Of a DNA stretch of 64,000 nt, positions 1 to 10,879 are shown piece by piece. A program made the position numbers and the translations under genes. Below the pieces are notes generated by a model. It was not told the origin of the DNA. It worked only from the letters and a program-made list of their open reading frames with translations, and searched no databases. This DNA comes from Linum tenue (Eukaryota > Streptophyta > Magnoliopsida > Malpighiales > Linaceae), in NCBI GenBank assembly GCA_946122785.1, contig CAMGYJ010000009.1, positions 5,734,937 through 5,798,936 on the forward strand, read 5' to 3'. Within the stretch, counting starts at the first letter, position 1. The number at the start of each line of letters is the position of its first letter.

Positions 1-413
1 CAGGCGTGTACCGGGTCGCGATCCTCGGGCAAGAAGCAGTCGTTCATGAACGCCAATCGACCCGAGGCTCGCGCAATTGGCTTCCCAAGCTTCTGAACCA
101 GGAACGAATTCTCGTCCAGAAGATTCTGCTTAGCGATGTCCTTGCATCCTTTCCCCAAGTCCAGAAGCAATTCTCCCCAGGCCTTGGCGAACTCCGTCAC
201 CTGTTCCTTCAAGCTCTCCTCCGGCTTCTTCGCATCCGCCTCCGCCGCTTCTGCGGTGACCGGAGCAGGAGCAACATTGTACTCTCCGGCGCCAACAGCG
301 TACTCCGTCGCGTTCGGATCAAACGCCATCTCCGCGTAGCGCATCCCGGAGTCCTCCATTAGAGTCGCTAGATCGTCGTGCCACGTGGCACGACCTCCTC
401 TCACCTCCGCCAT
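1..413 (-). CDS. Partial unrecognised plant protein, N-terminal 137 residues
   Basis: The reverse strand is open from an ATG at 413-411 to the window edge. The protein begins MAEVRGGRATWHDDLATLMED and continues through an Ala/Pro/Glu-rich linker into an amphipathic stretch with the motifs AKAWGELLLDLGKGCKD and GKPIARASGRLAFMND. It then ends in FLPEDRDPVHA at the edge. The composition and codon use look like a real gene, and a GA-rich leader lies just upstream (about 485-530). I have the impression of a conserved plant family of unknown function but cannot name it. No membrane segment or catalytic motif is visible in this part. The C-terminus is outside the window, so any anchor or domain there cannot be judged. 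The start is chosen as the first ATG in the open frame. Confidence 0.75.
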   Translation of the reverse strand, partial: MAEVRGGRATWHDDLATLMEDSGMRYAEMAFDPNATEYAVGAGEYNVAPAPVTAEAAEADAKKPEESLKEQVTEFAKAWGELLLDLGKGCKDIAKQNLLDENSFLVQKLGKPIARASGRLAFMNDCFLPEDRDPVHA

Positions 414-2477
414 CGCGTGTGAAAATCTCTGGAACCGGTCCACACTGAGTGAGATTCTCAGTTAGTCTGCTGAAAAGCAACGAGAGAGGGTGTGTGTGAG
501 AGAGAGAGAAAGAAGGAGAGAGAGTTCGAGGAAGAAGACTGTCACTTTACAGTCGCGAGTTTCAAGCCTTACATTGCTGAATAAAGAAATTCAAAACCCT
601 AACCGACCATTGCCAACCCTTTTTTCCCCCTTTTGTTGCCGAATTCGAATCCATATCTGTTTGGAAGAGGAAAAAATAAAGGCAAAACGAACGGTGGTAA
701 CTGGTGAGATTAATGACTCTGGGTATGGCGTCCAACTGTCGCAATCTTTTTTCCGGATTTCAAAAGAATCATAGAACCCACATGGCAATGGCATAGAACG
801 AAGGATCCAAAAACAATGCGCACTCTCTCGGCCTCATCATCATCATCATCATCATCAACTTCTTCTCTACCTGTGCCACCATTTTTGCGATTTCTTTATA
901 AACCTTTGCTTGCCTACTTGACTGGCGGTTTTTTCTTCTTCCTGTGCGCGGAGAACGGTTGGCCGTCCGATGAAAGCCGACGGTTGGGATGCAGACCACG
1001 TTCTTCAACCGGTGCGGACACCTATAATAATTAGCGGGCAGCGGTGGCAGCGTACGGCGCTGGCTGCTGGTTTTGGTTGTCAGTCAGTAGGATATATCAA
1101 TCAGCTGGATGCATGTGCACGGGAATGTCGTTTCCTGCTAATTGCTTTCTTATCTCAGCCGCTGAGTCATGTTTGATGCTCCCGATGTCGATACATGGAA
1201 TTAGGTGAAGAACGAAAATAAGAGATTGCAGATTTGGCAAGAGGGCATTAGAGGTTTATACTCTATTTAGCGGGTTGTTGGGTTTTGGAGTGTAGAACAA
1301 GACGTTTTACTGTGTTGACTATTTTACTGGCGGATCCGGGGGCTCATTTGTTGAAGCTGCTAATGGGGTGTCCGTCAGGATTAGTGGTATCTTCGGTGGA
1401 GGCTTTACTGGCTTTTGAGCTTAACTGAGGCCAGATTTACAAGGGTTTGCTGCTCTGCTTCAATTTTCAGCATGGTTAGTTCATGGTTTTGATCTTTTTA
1501 AGGGGAAGAAATCATGATATTTCCCATGTCGTTCAGGTATCATAGGGCAGCCCATATCGTGGCAGGAAAGCCCTATTTTGTCAGACCTGCAAAGGTCTTT
1601 TCATTTTTCATTTGTGATTTGACCTGCAAAGGAAATGTATATTGTTATATACTTCGTATCTATTGTTCCCCTTTGGGGATATCTATGACAAAAAAAATAA
1701 AAAATAAAAATAAGAGATTGCAGATTTGGTAAGTTCGTCAAATATGATAATCTCAATCGTCGTCGTTGAATCAAAGCAATCTCCAGATGAAGACAAATCA
1801 GATTAAAGCACAACGATTAGTACTTCGCGGTCCTTTATATAGATGTTTTGTCTGGATTAAGAATGTAATTTGGTAATAGTGAGGTATAGGTCATATTACA
1901 AGAAGGGATTGGCATATTCAGAGGGAGAGGTTCTGAATTGTCAAGGTTCGATGTGATATGGGTTTTGGCTATCTCTATGTTGTTTCTTTTCATTTTTTTT
2001 ACGCTTGATAGGATAAAACGAAATACAAAAGAGTCTCCTAGAAATCAGTAGGTACTGATACTAGGACGAGGATTGACCAATAGTTTGGGAACCTTGTTAA
2101 AATCGCATGTGTCGATCTCTTTTTTGCCTTCCTTCTTTTTCTTTCCAACGCTTTACTCTGTTTTCTTTGCTCGTTCTATGTTTTTCTCGTCTGATTCGGT
2201 AGAAACGGGAGAAGACAACATATTAGGCAACACTGAATGGGCTCTCTTTATGTCTATGTACTAAAGCCAACTTCGACGTAAAGTGTAGCCCCTTCTCTTT
2301 TCCAACTGAACGTGTTTTTGGACTCAAGCTTACAAAGACCCATAAATCTGCAGCATGAAGACGAGATAATATGTTAGATTCTCATCGTCTTCTTCTTTTA
2401 GTTGTTTCCCTTTTCCTTCTTTCCCTCTGCTCTCGTTTTTTTCAGAAAAAACCCCTAAAATCTTAAATCGATTTCAA
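414..2477. other. Leader of the left-edge gene, then intergenic DNA
   Basis: The first 100-400 bases contain a GA/CT-rich leader of the minus-strand gene. From about 900 to 2477 no open frame has gene-like composition and no protein family is recognisable. The last few hundred bases may be the decayed LTR of the copia remnant that starts at 2478, but no partner LTR was found to prove it. Confidence 0.5.
833..857. repeat. (ATC)n microsatellite
   Basis: About eight uninterrupted ATC/TCA trinucleotides occur here. They lie in non-coding sequence upstream of the partial gene at 1-413. Confidence 0.9.
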
Positions 2478-2930
2478 TTTGTATTAGAGCTCCCCCTTGA
2501 AGGAGCTCAATATTGCCAAGGGAGATCCGGTTATATGGCGTCTACCAGCTTTGGACATGATTCCTACAATCACCACCTGATCTTCACGAGTTCTAATAAC
2601 ATAGCATGGAAGAAAAGGATGAAAACTTTCCTCCGAGGTGTCGATGAAGAACTCTGGACTGTTGTTCATGAAGGACTTGTGGTGGTGAATGTTGATGCTC
2701 AACATCTCTGGTCGGCGGTTCAGAAGAAACGTGCACATCTCAATCAACGAGCTATGCACACTCTTGAGTCCGCCATGACTCCTAATGAGACGAACACGGT
2801 GGAGAATTGTGAAACCGCCTGAGATATTTGGAGATCGCTTGAAACTACACATGAAGGGGCCTCTAATGTCAAGGAGACCCGCATCGACCACCTCGTTCAT
2901 GACTATGAAGATTTCTAGATGTTGGCAGGC
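2478..2930 (+). mobile_element. Decayed Ty1/copia 5' end: primer-binding site and gag fragment
   Basis: A primer-binding-site-like stretch TGTATTAGAGC at about 2480 resembles the initiator-Met site TGGTATCAGAGC used by plant copia elements. About 55 bases later an open frame (2535-2822) has the gag spacing W-K-M-...-L-...-LW-...-V-...-G. It shows AWKKRMKTFLRGVDEELWT followed by VNVDAQHLWSAVQKK. The homology continues past an in-frame TGA at 2820-2822 as DIWRSLETTHEGASNVKETR and LVHDYEDF, then stops again at TAG and TGA. Those breaks make it a pseudogene. No pol, 3' LTR or target duplication was found nearby. Confidence 0.7.
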
Positions 2931-4055
2931 AGGTGAGAGAATATACAACACACGCACTCCATATTTACTATTTTGATTAACAACTCAAGGAATTAGGAAA
3001 GACTTACTAAAGATTTAAGTACAAAAATTCTAAGGTTCCTGCCCAAGGAGTGATTGCCCAAATGCACAGCGATAGAAGCAGCTCGTTATTTAAATACTCT
3101 CCCGTTATGTTCCTTTCGATTTTTCAGAAATGGTGTCCCTTAGCTCAACTCAGGAAACATCTCACGACCAAAATAGTGTTGAACACACTCCTGAGATAAC
3201 CGAAAATCCAGAGAAAACACCTTCTACAGAAGCAGTCCGCACCAAACAAACTCCAGAGCATATTCAGAAGAGACATCATGAAAGTCAGATCAATGGAGAC
3301 ATTTATGATGGCCTTCGGTTCGATGGTTATGGGAAAATCCAAAATCGAAGTAAACCAATCAAAACCTCGTTAAAATTGGGTGGTCTGACCAGGCAAAACC
3401 GTTTTTGGAGATGAGGATTGATATTTTTTAATATATATTTCTTTTGAAGAAATAATTTATTTGTTTTAAAATATGTCAAATATATGCATAATTTATGTGA
3501 TATTAGAGTTTTTCTCATATATTATTATATATTAAAACCGATTTGAACTAGTTAAACTTAATCCGATCATTAAATCTCGAATCACTTGCCAAACTGACTT
3601 GATGGGTTAATCCGGTTCCGGTTTGACAACCTTGCAGGCTTGCACAACGCCCTAGTCCCTACTATGCACGGCGAAGTCCTTTTGGGCTCAGTAGGGTGCA
3701 GCCGCGGCCCGCTCTATTCCCCGGCAGGCCCATCAGACCCTCTGAACTCTGAAGAGACAAAGACCACAGCAATGGCTGTTTCGCTCTTCTTGCGCGCGGC
3801 TGGAGGATACACGGTCACACCTACTTCTCCACAAAACCGAGCTTCAAACAGCCAGCCGTCGACGGCCTTTTCACTCGGCTGAATAGAACGGCGATTTCGC
3901 CTTACAAATTTCTTCATCGATTGATTTCCACTTCCAAGGTATTACTCGAACAGGTTACGAGTGTCTTCCCCCTTTTTTTTTTTTGCTTGTTTTTCTTCGC
4001 CGACGAACCAATGAAGAACCAATCATTCTGACTGCGTCGTCATGGTTTTGATAGA
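2931..4055. other. Intergenic region and POP4 promoter/leader
   Basis: A 94-codon open frame at 3130-3414 has no recognisable family and is not called a gene. The stretch 3420-3600 is AT-rich. From about 3640 the sequence becomes GC-richer with GGCCC motifs and is the likely promoter and leader of POP4. A possible leader intron runs from GTATTA near 3939 to the AG just before the ATG at 4056; this is inference from splice consensus only. Confidence 0.45.
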
Positions 4056-5958
4056 ATGGCTGCCGAGGATTCAAGAAAACGCGCAATGGACGCGTTGGAG
4101 AGAAGGTTTGCTGTCGCTGAAGCTGAGGTGCTGCAACAACAGAAGAGCAGCGAAAAGAGGCCGCGATTAGAAGGAAGCAAAAGAGAAGGCAAAGGTTCTG
4201 CAGCCGCCGATACTCGGAAAGGTGCTCTGTCACTTTCAGCAATTGAAACCTCAGAAGCTGCTCTTTTGTTCGACTATGTATCTGATGTCTTTTGTTTTTT
4301 CTTCATTGGTGGCAGGGAATTTCTTTTCTTCAAGTTACTTCTCTGCTCGAGGTATGAACAATTCATGTGATTCGTATCACTCATCTCTGTTTGGAAACTC
4401 CTGTTAACTGTTGAAATTGAATACTCAATCAGATATGGAAGATAGTGGTTTGACATATTCAGAAATCTCTCATCCTGTACATGATAATCTGTTAAACACC
4501 AACGCCGAGGTGCTTAGCTCAAAACCCCTCTTTCAGAGTTCACCATTCTGTTTGCTCTTTGTACGTAACTCGAACATTTGCTTGCTCTGCAGGTTCAGAC
4601 TAAGAGAGGTGGGAACGCAGTGGACAAGATTTTGCACGATCTTTTCCAACATGGGGATTCTGCGCAAAAGTATATGCAGGGCTCCAGAAGTAAAAGAATT
4701 GATAGTTGGATACTGCTGGATAACTATGTGCAAGGGCGCGGGAAATCCAAGTCTTCTCGTGCTGAAGTCCTGCAATCGCAGGCGAAGCGCTCTAAGACGC
4801 ATATGTCCATGAGGCAACATAAGAAGTGTGGATCTCTGGAGCTGCCTGAACATCTACAGAAGTAAGTTCCAGTTCTTCATTGGAAACCCTTTTTCGCAAT
4901 TGAAGAATTTTTTTGTTAATCTGATGGATTGATTTTTGGTTGCAGATTTGATGTCTTTAAGCCCATGCATGAGATGTGGAAAGGATATATGTCGCAGCTA
5001 CTCAAGACCACTGGGTGATATATTCACCATGTTTTCAAAATTTCATACTATACATCTTTATGATAACAGTTTTTAGGTAGATTATTTGACTTTATATTGA
5101 TCCTACTTGCAGAGGAAATCAGTTGGCTCAGTGTCTTCTTAGTGCAGACCTTCACGGTGCCATTATTGCAGGTATGTAGTTGAGATTATCATGTTTGAGC
5201 ACCTTAAGTAACCTAGGGACACTGAACTTTGATGCTTTGAAACACCTCAGTAACGAAATAAACTTGTTTCTTGGACTCGTAGCATTGCTTGTAATGCAGA
5301 ACCTGCTTTTTTGTCAGTGAGTAGTTGAGAAAGCCGTCATATGCATGATAATCCTCAATGACCTAAGCCTCTGCCCATGTCTATTCTACCAAGGCTGACG
5401 ATAGCTGATCCTACACTTATGATTTTAGCTTGGTCATTGGGCTAATCTACCAACATTTCCATAGGTTTCATGACCTGAACCACATGTTTAGGGAGAACTT
5501 CTTTTGGAACTAGTCAACGTAAAATTAAGTTAGACTGCAGAGACAAATTGTTCTCTTCTTTCCCACACACAAAAAAAAAAGTTTTTCTCTTTCAAATCTT
5601 GTGTGCAAACATTCTCATCTTTCTGTCTACCGTTCTGCAGTTGCCCAGTGTAAGATATCATCTTTGACTGGAGTAAGTGGTATTATGATCCGTGAAACTA
5701 CAGAGACATTCGGGATAATTACACAAGATAACAAGTTTAGAGGTAACTGCATCTGAACTCTGAAGTAAGGTCCTCATATTTTCTCAATTCCTTCTTTTTT
5801 TCCTGTTTTATGAGCATTAGCTAACAATTCCATAAAACCTCTTAAACTATGCAGTTGTCCCCAAAAAGCTTTCAGTTTTTATATTCCAAGCGGATTCCTG
5901 GAAGATAACACTGCAAGGAGACAAGCTCACTTCAAGGAATGCCAGTGTGCAGTCTTAG
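4056..5958 (+). CDS. POP4: RNase P / RNase MRP protein subunit p29 (POP4/Rpp29)
   Basis: Exons are 4056-4221, 4316-4351, 4433-4509, 4593-4861, 4946-5014, 5113-5171, 5641-5742 and 5855-5958, giving 293 residues with all phases consistent. The family subunit binds the RNA of RNase P and MRP and supports tRNA 5'-leader removal and pre-rRNA processing in nucleus and nucleolus. The N-terminus is basic and alpha-helical (ALERRFAVAEAEVLQQQ). The middle holds the plant-typical LLDNYVQGRG and KKCGSLELPEHLQKFDVFKP. The C-terminal Sm-like Rpp29 fold is visible as LLSADLHGAIIAVAQCK, GIMIRETTETFGIITQDNKF and FQADSWKITLQGDKLTSRNA. The short 36-nt second exon was placed because it alone keeps the phase. The start is the first ATG, just after a possible leader intron. 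I see no damage in the gene. Confidence 0.93.
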
Positions 5959-6629
5959 TTATTTCAGACCAGGTACACTCTTCAGTAGCACACCATATAA
6001 CAGGAGTGGTTCATTAGTTCAAAGTACAACTTAGTTGTTCAACTCTAGCTTCTAGCTTATTGGTCAAAGGTTCTTGGATTGTACGGGTACGAGCTGGCAT
6101 TGAAACTGCTCAAACTCTTGGAGAAATGGAGGGCTGGAGGTCATGGGGGGAAAAGTATTCACAGTGTATGCTGAAAGCGTCCTTATTTAATACGATTCTT
6201 GGTAGGAAACTGCATTAGAAATCTGATGTATCTTGGACTTATGACCGGAAGCTCTGCTGCAGTTTTCATTTGATGGTTGGGCTAAGTCGATCAGTGCTCC
6301 AGCCTGTGGACGCTTTTGTGATATCTGCAACCAATGATTTTGTGGTTGGAATGCAAAGCTGCTTGTAGAACTAGAATGTGCAAAAGGAAAGAGAAGTTAT
6401 GTATTGTATAATCCATGACAGTTCAGAACGAACACCACGGTTAGTACGACAAGGAGAAAAGCCAAAGAGTCGAATAAGAAGAAGGCGACGGAGACTATAG
6501 TTTGATGTGAGGCTTGTTGTGCCGTAACCGTAAGAATTGATAACACATTTCTTGATGGAGATAACATTCGTTTTGATATGACTTCCAGGTTGAACTGACT
6601 TCCAGGAAAATATTGCTTGGTTTTGATAT
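5959..6629. other. POP4 3' untranslated and flanking sequence
   Basis: No coding feature is seen. The sequence continues T-rich through the probable POP4 3' UTR and ends at the target site of the Pack-MULE. Short open frames on the minus strand (6371-6652) have no recognisable content. Confidence 0.5.
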
Positions 6630-6894
6630 GGGTTAATTGCAAGGTTGGTCACTGAGTTTACTAAAAACGTTCATGTTTAGTCACTGCAAATATTTAATTC
6701 CGTTCATGGTCACTAAGATTAGTTCAATAGTTCAAGTTTGGTCACTCTCCGTTAGTCTCCGTTAATTTTTGCTGATGTGGCAGTCAACTATTATAGTTGA
6801 CCGTTAAATGAGTGACGTGGCCATTAAAATATATTTAAATATTTACAATTTCCACCTCATTTTACAACTATTAAAAAATAAAAATAAAACTTAA
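6630..6894 (+). repeat. Left terminal inverted repeat of Pack-MULE
   Basis: This pairs with 7510-7788 in inverse orientation. Shared blocks include GTTGGTCACTGA, GTTCATGTTTAGTCACT, CACTCTCCGTTAGTCTCCG and AAATATTTACAATTTCCAC. The two arms differ by scattered substitutions and small indels. Confidence 0.9.
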
Positions 6895-6980
6895 CAGCTC
6901 TCTCGCAATTTGCATTATAGGGATTTTCATAAACCCTCCCACAAAGTCTTTCCCTCCCCGACTCCATTTCGCCGGCCGCC

Positions 6981-7029
6981 ATGAACAGGGGACCAGGTCT
7001 CTTCTCCGACTTCGGCAAGAAGGCCAAAG
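6981..7029 (+). pseudogene. Captured VDAC (mitochondrial porin) first exon
   Basis: The ATG-started peptide MNRGPGLFSDFGKKAKG matches the invariant N-terminus of plant voltage-dependent anion channels, whose family consensus is close to GPGL(F/Y)-T/S-D-I-GKKA. The homology stops at AAAG followed by GTAAAT, which looks like the original exon-1 splice donor. Only the N-terminal helix is present and no beta-barrel strands follow, so no channel can be made. It is carried within the Pack-MULE. Confidence 0.8.
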
Positions 7030-7094
7030 GTAAATCATTTCGTTCAAAACGGGAACAATCAAATTAACGAAGTTAGGGACACTGAATCACAAAC

Positions 7095-7247
7095 CCTATT
7101 CTTGATGCCGGTAATCCGGTTGAAGACGATGACACGGTAAACGGCAATTCCAGCGGCGTAAACGGCAATTCCAGCAGCGACTCCAAACTTGACCAGCGCA
7201 GATCCCACTTGGACTGAAGGAACCCTGGGGTTGTTCTTCGAAGCCAT
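7095..7247 (-). pseudogene. Captured prohibitin 5' coding exon fragment
   Basis: The reverse strand from ATG at 7247 encodes MASKNNPRVPSVQVGSALVK, then KFGVAAGIAVY and VIVFNRITGIKNRV, after which the frame leaves the family. Plant prohibitins have the same order: a short N-terminus, a hydrophobic helix (KFGV..G..VY), then HRAIVFNR and VG(V/I)K. The expected GGHRA segment is replaced by a repeated GIAVY unit from an internal tandem duplication. A pyrimidine-rich acceptor ending in CCGCAG directly precedes the ATG, so captured DNA includes leader-intron sequence up to about 7500. It is a fragment and not a functional gene. Confidence 0.75.
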
Positions 7248-7509
7248 CTGCGGAACTACTGAAACAGCAGAAAAGAGAGAGTCAAAAAATCGTGGAAGGA
7301 CAGATCCCTCCAACTCCCCGAATCCACAGAAACAGAAAACGAAGACGGGTAGAGAACAAGGAAGAGGAAAGGGAGGGAGAAATTCCGGTAAGCGACGGCG
7401 AAGCAAAGAGACGAACCTCAACTGAAAGCGGCGGAGACAGGGAGAGAGGTGAATTGCGAGACAGGAGAGAGATCAAAATCGCCGTGGCGTAGATGGCGGA
7501 GGCCATGTA

Positions 7510-7788
7510 TTAAGTTTTATTTTTATTTTTCAATAGGTGTAAAATGAAGTGGAAATTGTAAATATTTAAATTTTATTATTTTATTATTTTTTTAATGGCC
7601 AAGTCATTCATTTAATGGTCAACTATAATAGTTGACTGCCACATCAGCACAAATTAAAGGAGACTAACGGAGAGTGACCAAACTTGAAATATTGAAATAA
7701 TCTTAGTGACCATGAACGGAATTAAATATTTGCAGTGACCAAACATGAACGTTTTTAGTAAATCAGTGACCAACCTTGCAATTAACCC
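7510..7788 (-). repeat. Right terminal inverted repeat of Pack-MULE
   Basis: This is the inverse partner of 6630-6894. It ends in GCAATTAACCC directly against the 9-bp target duplication at 7789-7797. Confidence 0.9.
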
Positions 7789-7865
7789 TTTTGATCTGAC
7801 TACTGTTTCATTGATGGTAATAAAAAAAAAATCACATTTAATTGAACAAGACTACGATGTTTTGT

Positions 7866-8189
7866 TTAAAGAAAATGAAGGGGGGAAATGTTCACGAATT
7901 TCGATTTTTCAAAAGCTAATCGAGGAATCCATTTCTCATCGTCTTCATCCCATCCCAGCTGTTGTGAGACAATGACTCTTTCTTTTGTTGATCCGCCAGC
8001 TCTCTGCTCTTCGTTGTTTGCTTCGATTCGTCTTCTCTTCGGGCGAGGCGATTGGAGAAGGTAACCTTTCGTGTCGTAGCTGAGGTTGGCCGACCTCCCT
8101 CTCAGCATATCAAACACTTTGATCGGACCCATACCTTCGAATGAAATTTTTTTCCGAGCCAAACGTCGAACAATTTGGCTCATTTTCAA
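7866..8189 (-). CDS. Hypothetical 107-residue ORF, no family recognised
   Basis: A single ATG-started frame encodes a basic peptide with MSQIVRRLARKKISFEGMG near the start and QQLGWDEDDEKWIPRLAFEK near the end. The composition is balanced and more protein-like than surrounding frames, and the codons are not low complexity. No family could be named and no signal peptide or membrane segment is visible. It may be a small gene, a decayed exon or chance. It lies just outside the Pack-MULE. Confidence 0.25.
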   Translation of the reverse strand: MKMSQIVRRLARKKISFEGMGPIKVFDMLRGRSANLSYDTKGYLLQSPRPKRRRIEANNEEQRAGGSTKERVIVSQQLGWDEDDEKWIPRLAFEKSKFVNISPLHFL

Positions 8190-10879
8190 CCCTAATCAAA
8201 AGCAAGCAACCCAACTATACAAGTGTCTGCCATAAATGCATCGCAACGTAAAAAAAAATTCAATTACTATTATAAAATGGGAAAACAACTGTATATATTC
8301 ACAAAGGAAGTTGGTTGGATGGATTCACCAGAAGCACTGGCTGGATTGCGTTTTCTCTTTCAATTTAAAACTGGGAGGCCGTACGGTATAATGGATGTCA
8401 CCATTTAATTTTCTGCTCATCCAATCTTTTGCCTATATTGAGTGGGAACAACAAGGCGGAGTGAAAACTGGAAATTGGGACTCAATCACTATGCAGTTTT
8501 TAAATTTTAATTAGTTTTGGATGAAGGCATGTGCATAACAGCTACATAGGGAGTAAAGCTCAACTGCTCTTTCTCTCTGCCCACTTTTGTTGTTTCCATT
8601 CTTACTGTGAACCTTCAAAATCAACATTTTGTCCTAAAATCAAACATGTTGTTGTTTTCTTATGTGGGATATGGCAATTTTGTTATTGATTGTGATTGTG
8701 GTGATTTTTATATTTGTCACCTAACTTGCTTGCTCACATGGGTTATTAACTAATCTTGAGATTTGGCATTAATCTAATTTTGTTTCCATGCGGATTTTAA
8801 ACATGATTGTCATAAAAATAATTTTTGTTATAGTAGGATCTGTTTGGATGTGAACTTCTATTGAATTCTCAAAATTTCTGTCATTCCATTTTCGCGTGAG
8901 CAGAGAATCATTTGTTTGTCTCGGCAGTGCTACGTGGGAACTCTGGAGATGTCGGAATAGGGGAGCTCTTATCTTGCGGTAGGCTTACTATTTAGATGCT
9001 TTCAGTAGTTATTCGCTCCGCACTTTCAAATGCATGCATTTGAAATAATTATATTTGAAATACATGTAATTCAAATTTATCGTTTGGCAGAATTACACTT
9101 TCGTTCATTGAATTTGTCAATTATTTTCACATATATCACCAAAAAAAAGTCTTCCTTATTAGTCGCTCATTTTAATCATCATTTTATCATTAATCACATG
9201 TTGTCCAATTTTGTTAGACTCGTTCTACATTGCAGTTAACTGTGAATTTTGACATTAAATAAATGGTGTAATTTTTTTTAAATAATTGTAATTAATTCCA
9301 CCTCATCACTACCTTACCCTTGGCAACAATCACTCTGTCATTTCCCCATAAGAATAGGGTTGTTGAAACTTACTGTTTCATTGAAGAATATGAGATATGT
9401 ACAAGCACCTTATATACGCTGCAAAGAATCCTACATGCGGAACAATGAATAACGACTATACAATTGTCTAAATAAGTACGAAATTAAGTGTGTTTTGGTT
9501 CGTATGTAGGATAACATCGCACTGGTAGGATGATGTCGTTTGGCGCTTCATTAAGCAGTAACCTTGAAATCGGATTTTAAGTCACACATGGTAACCCATA
9601 TATGGGCCAAGTCGACCCAATTCACTACTCCTTCTTCATCTAACTTTCAGACTCCCCCTCCATCTTCTAGCTGAGAGCGTAGATGTTTGTAACTCCCAAT
9701 ATGGTGAGTAGGAAATGCAATCTATGACAAATCAAACTCTTTGTGAACATATGTCAATTGTGATTATACACTAACATGATTGAGAGTCACAAATTATGTC
9801 AAGAATGTATAAATCATACTAAATTGCACTTAAAAGCTTACGCTTTTACGCTTCTAGTTCACCAAAACGCTTTGCGCTTTTACGTTTCTAATTCACTAAA
9901 TGAGTATTCTATTCACAAAATTAATTATAGAAAATATATTTTAAAGGTAAATCACTAACAATATGTTACATTTGACTTTGAGATTAAAATATACATATCA
10001 AGTACTTGGATGCATTCTTAGCTTCAATAGAGTAATCTAATTCACCAGCTAGGCCCTTCCCAAATTCATTAGCATCGAGGGGAATGTGACTTATTGTTAA
10101 GATCTATGTTTATGAACTTACTATTAAGATATTATGAGTTGCTATACTTTAGACATGAATTGCAAGTATTTATTAACTTATCTAAATTCTGTGCACTAAT
10201 ATTTTACATAGTATATGTCATACTTAACACATTTTTAGCGATTTTACAATATGTGTAAAAAACTTATGCTTTTATGCTTTGATTCTACGTTTTACGAATT
10301 TATCTCTTATCCGCTTCTAGGTAGAATCACGTTTTTGACTGCATTGCTTTTGGGGAATGCCGACTAGCTAGATTTCATTGGTTAAGTGGAGGAAAAACTT
10401 GTACATGAGTGTGCGGATTCTCGTCATTTAGACTGTGGAATTGAATGCTTGATTTAACTCAATGATCATGTAATTAAAATCTCATTATACTTGATGTGTG
10501 TTCTAGTCTTAATCCAGATAGTTTGTCACTAATTTAGGTCAAGCACCTAACAATGAAATCACCTTTTACTAAACGGTGTATAAGGCAAGATGTATGCTAT
10601 AACCATTAGCCATTAGGAATATTCTAAATGTTTTACAAAATTAATGGTTATATTCTAAATGTTTTACAAAATATTATTTATAATTAATTATTTCTATATA
10701 TTGGTCCTGTGCACAGTGCACTATCCGAAAACTCTAACCGAAGGAAAAAGGGTGGAAAAGCCGTAGGAGCGGCCGAGAGTGCGGCGACTGATTGGTCAGT
10801 AGTAGCACTGAGCTATGACTTTTGTCTTATGAAGGGAAAGTTGGGCCCAGCCCAAGAAAAAAGCCCAACCATCGTTATC
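8190..10879. other. AT-rich intergenic region
   Basis: No gene-like frame, tRNA or terminal-repeat structure was found. The region is AT-rich with short T/A runs. From about 10730 it becomes GC-richer with TGGGCCCAGCCCAA near 10842, which fits the promoter of the downstream ICR2-like gene. Confidence 0.5.

Larger units (their letters stand above)
6630..7788. mobile_element. Pack-MULE (Mutator-like element with captured gene pieces)
   Basis: Long inverted repeats of about 265-279 bp bound the element. The left end begins GGGTTAATTGCAAGGTTGG and the right end reads as its inverse, finishing in GCAATTAACCC. Immediate flanks are TTTTGATAT (6621-6629) and TTTTGATCT (7789-7797), a 9-bp target duplication with one mismatch. 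Long TIRs and a 9-bp duplication are diagnostic of Mutator-like elements. No transposase lies inside, so it is non-autonomous. The internal 615 bp contain a VDAC first exon on the plus strand and a prohibitin 5' exon plus upstream sequence on the minus strand, placed head to head. It sits between the POP4 3' end and the next intergenic region. Confidence 0.92.

Noticed and set aside
816..1034. ORF with Ser-rich start
   Set aside because: It is driven by the ATC microsatellite and has no gene-like downstream sequence.
3130..3414. 94-codon ORF
   Set aside because: No family, no flanking gene structure and a composition typical of chance. Kept only as an intergenic note.
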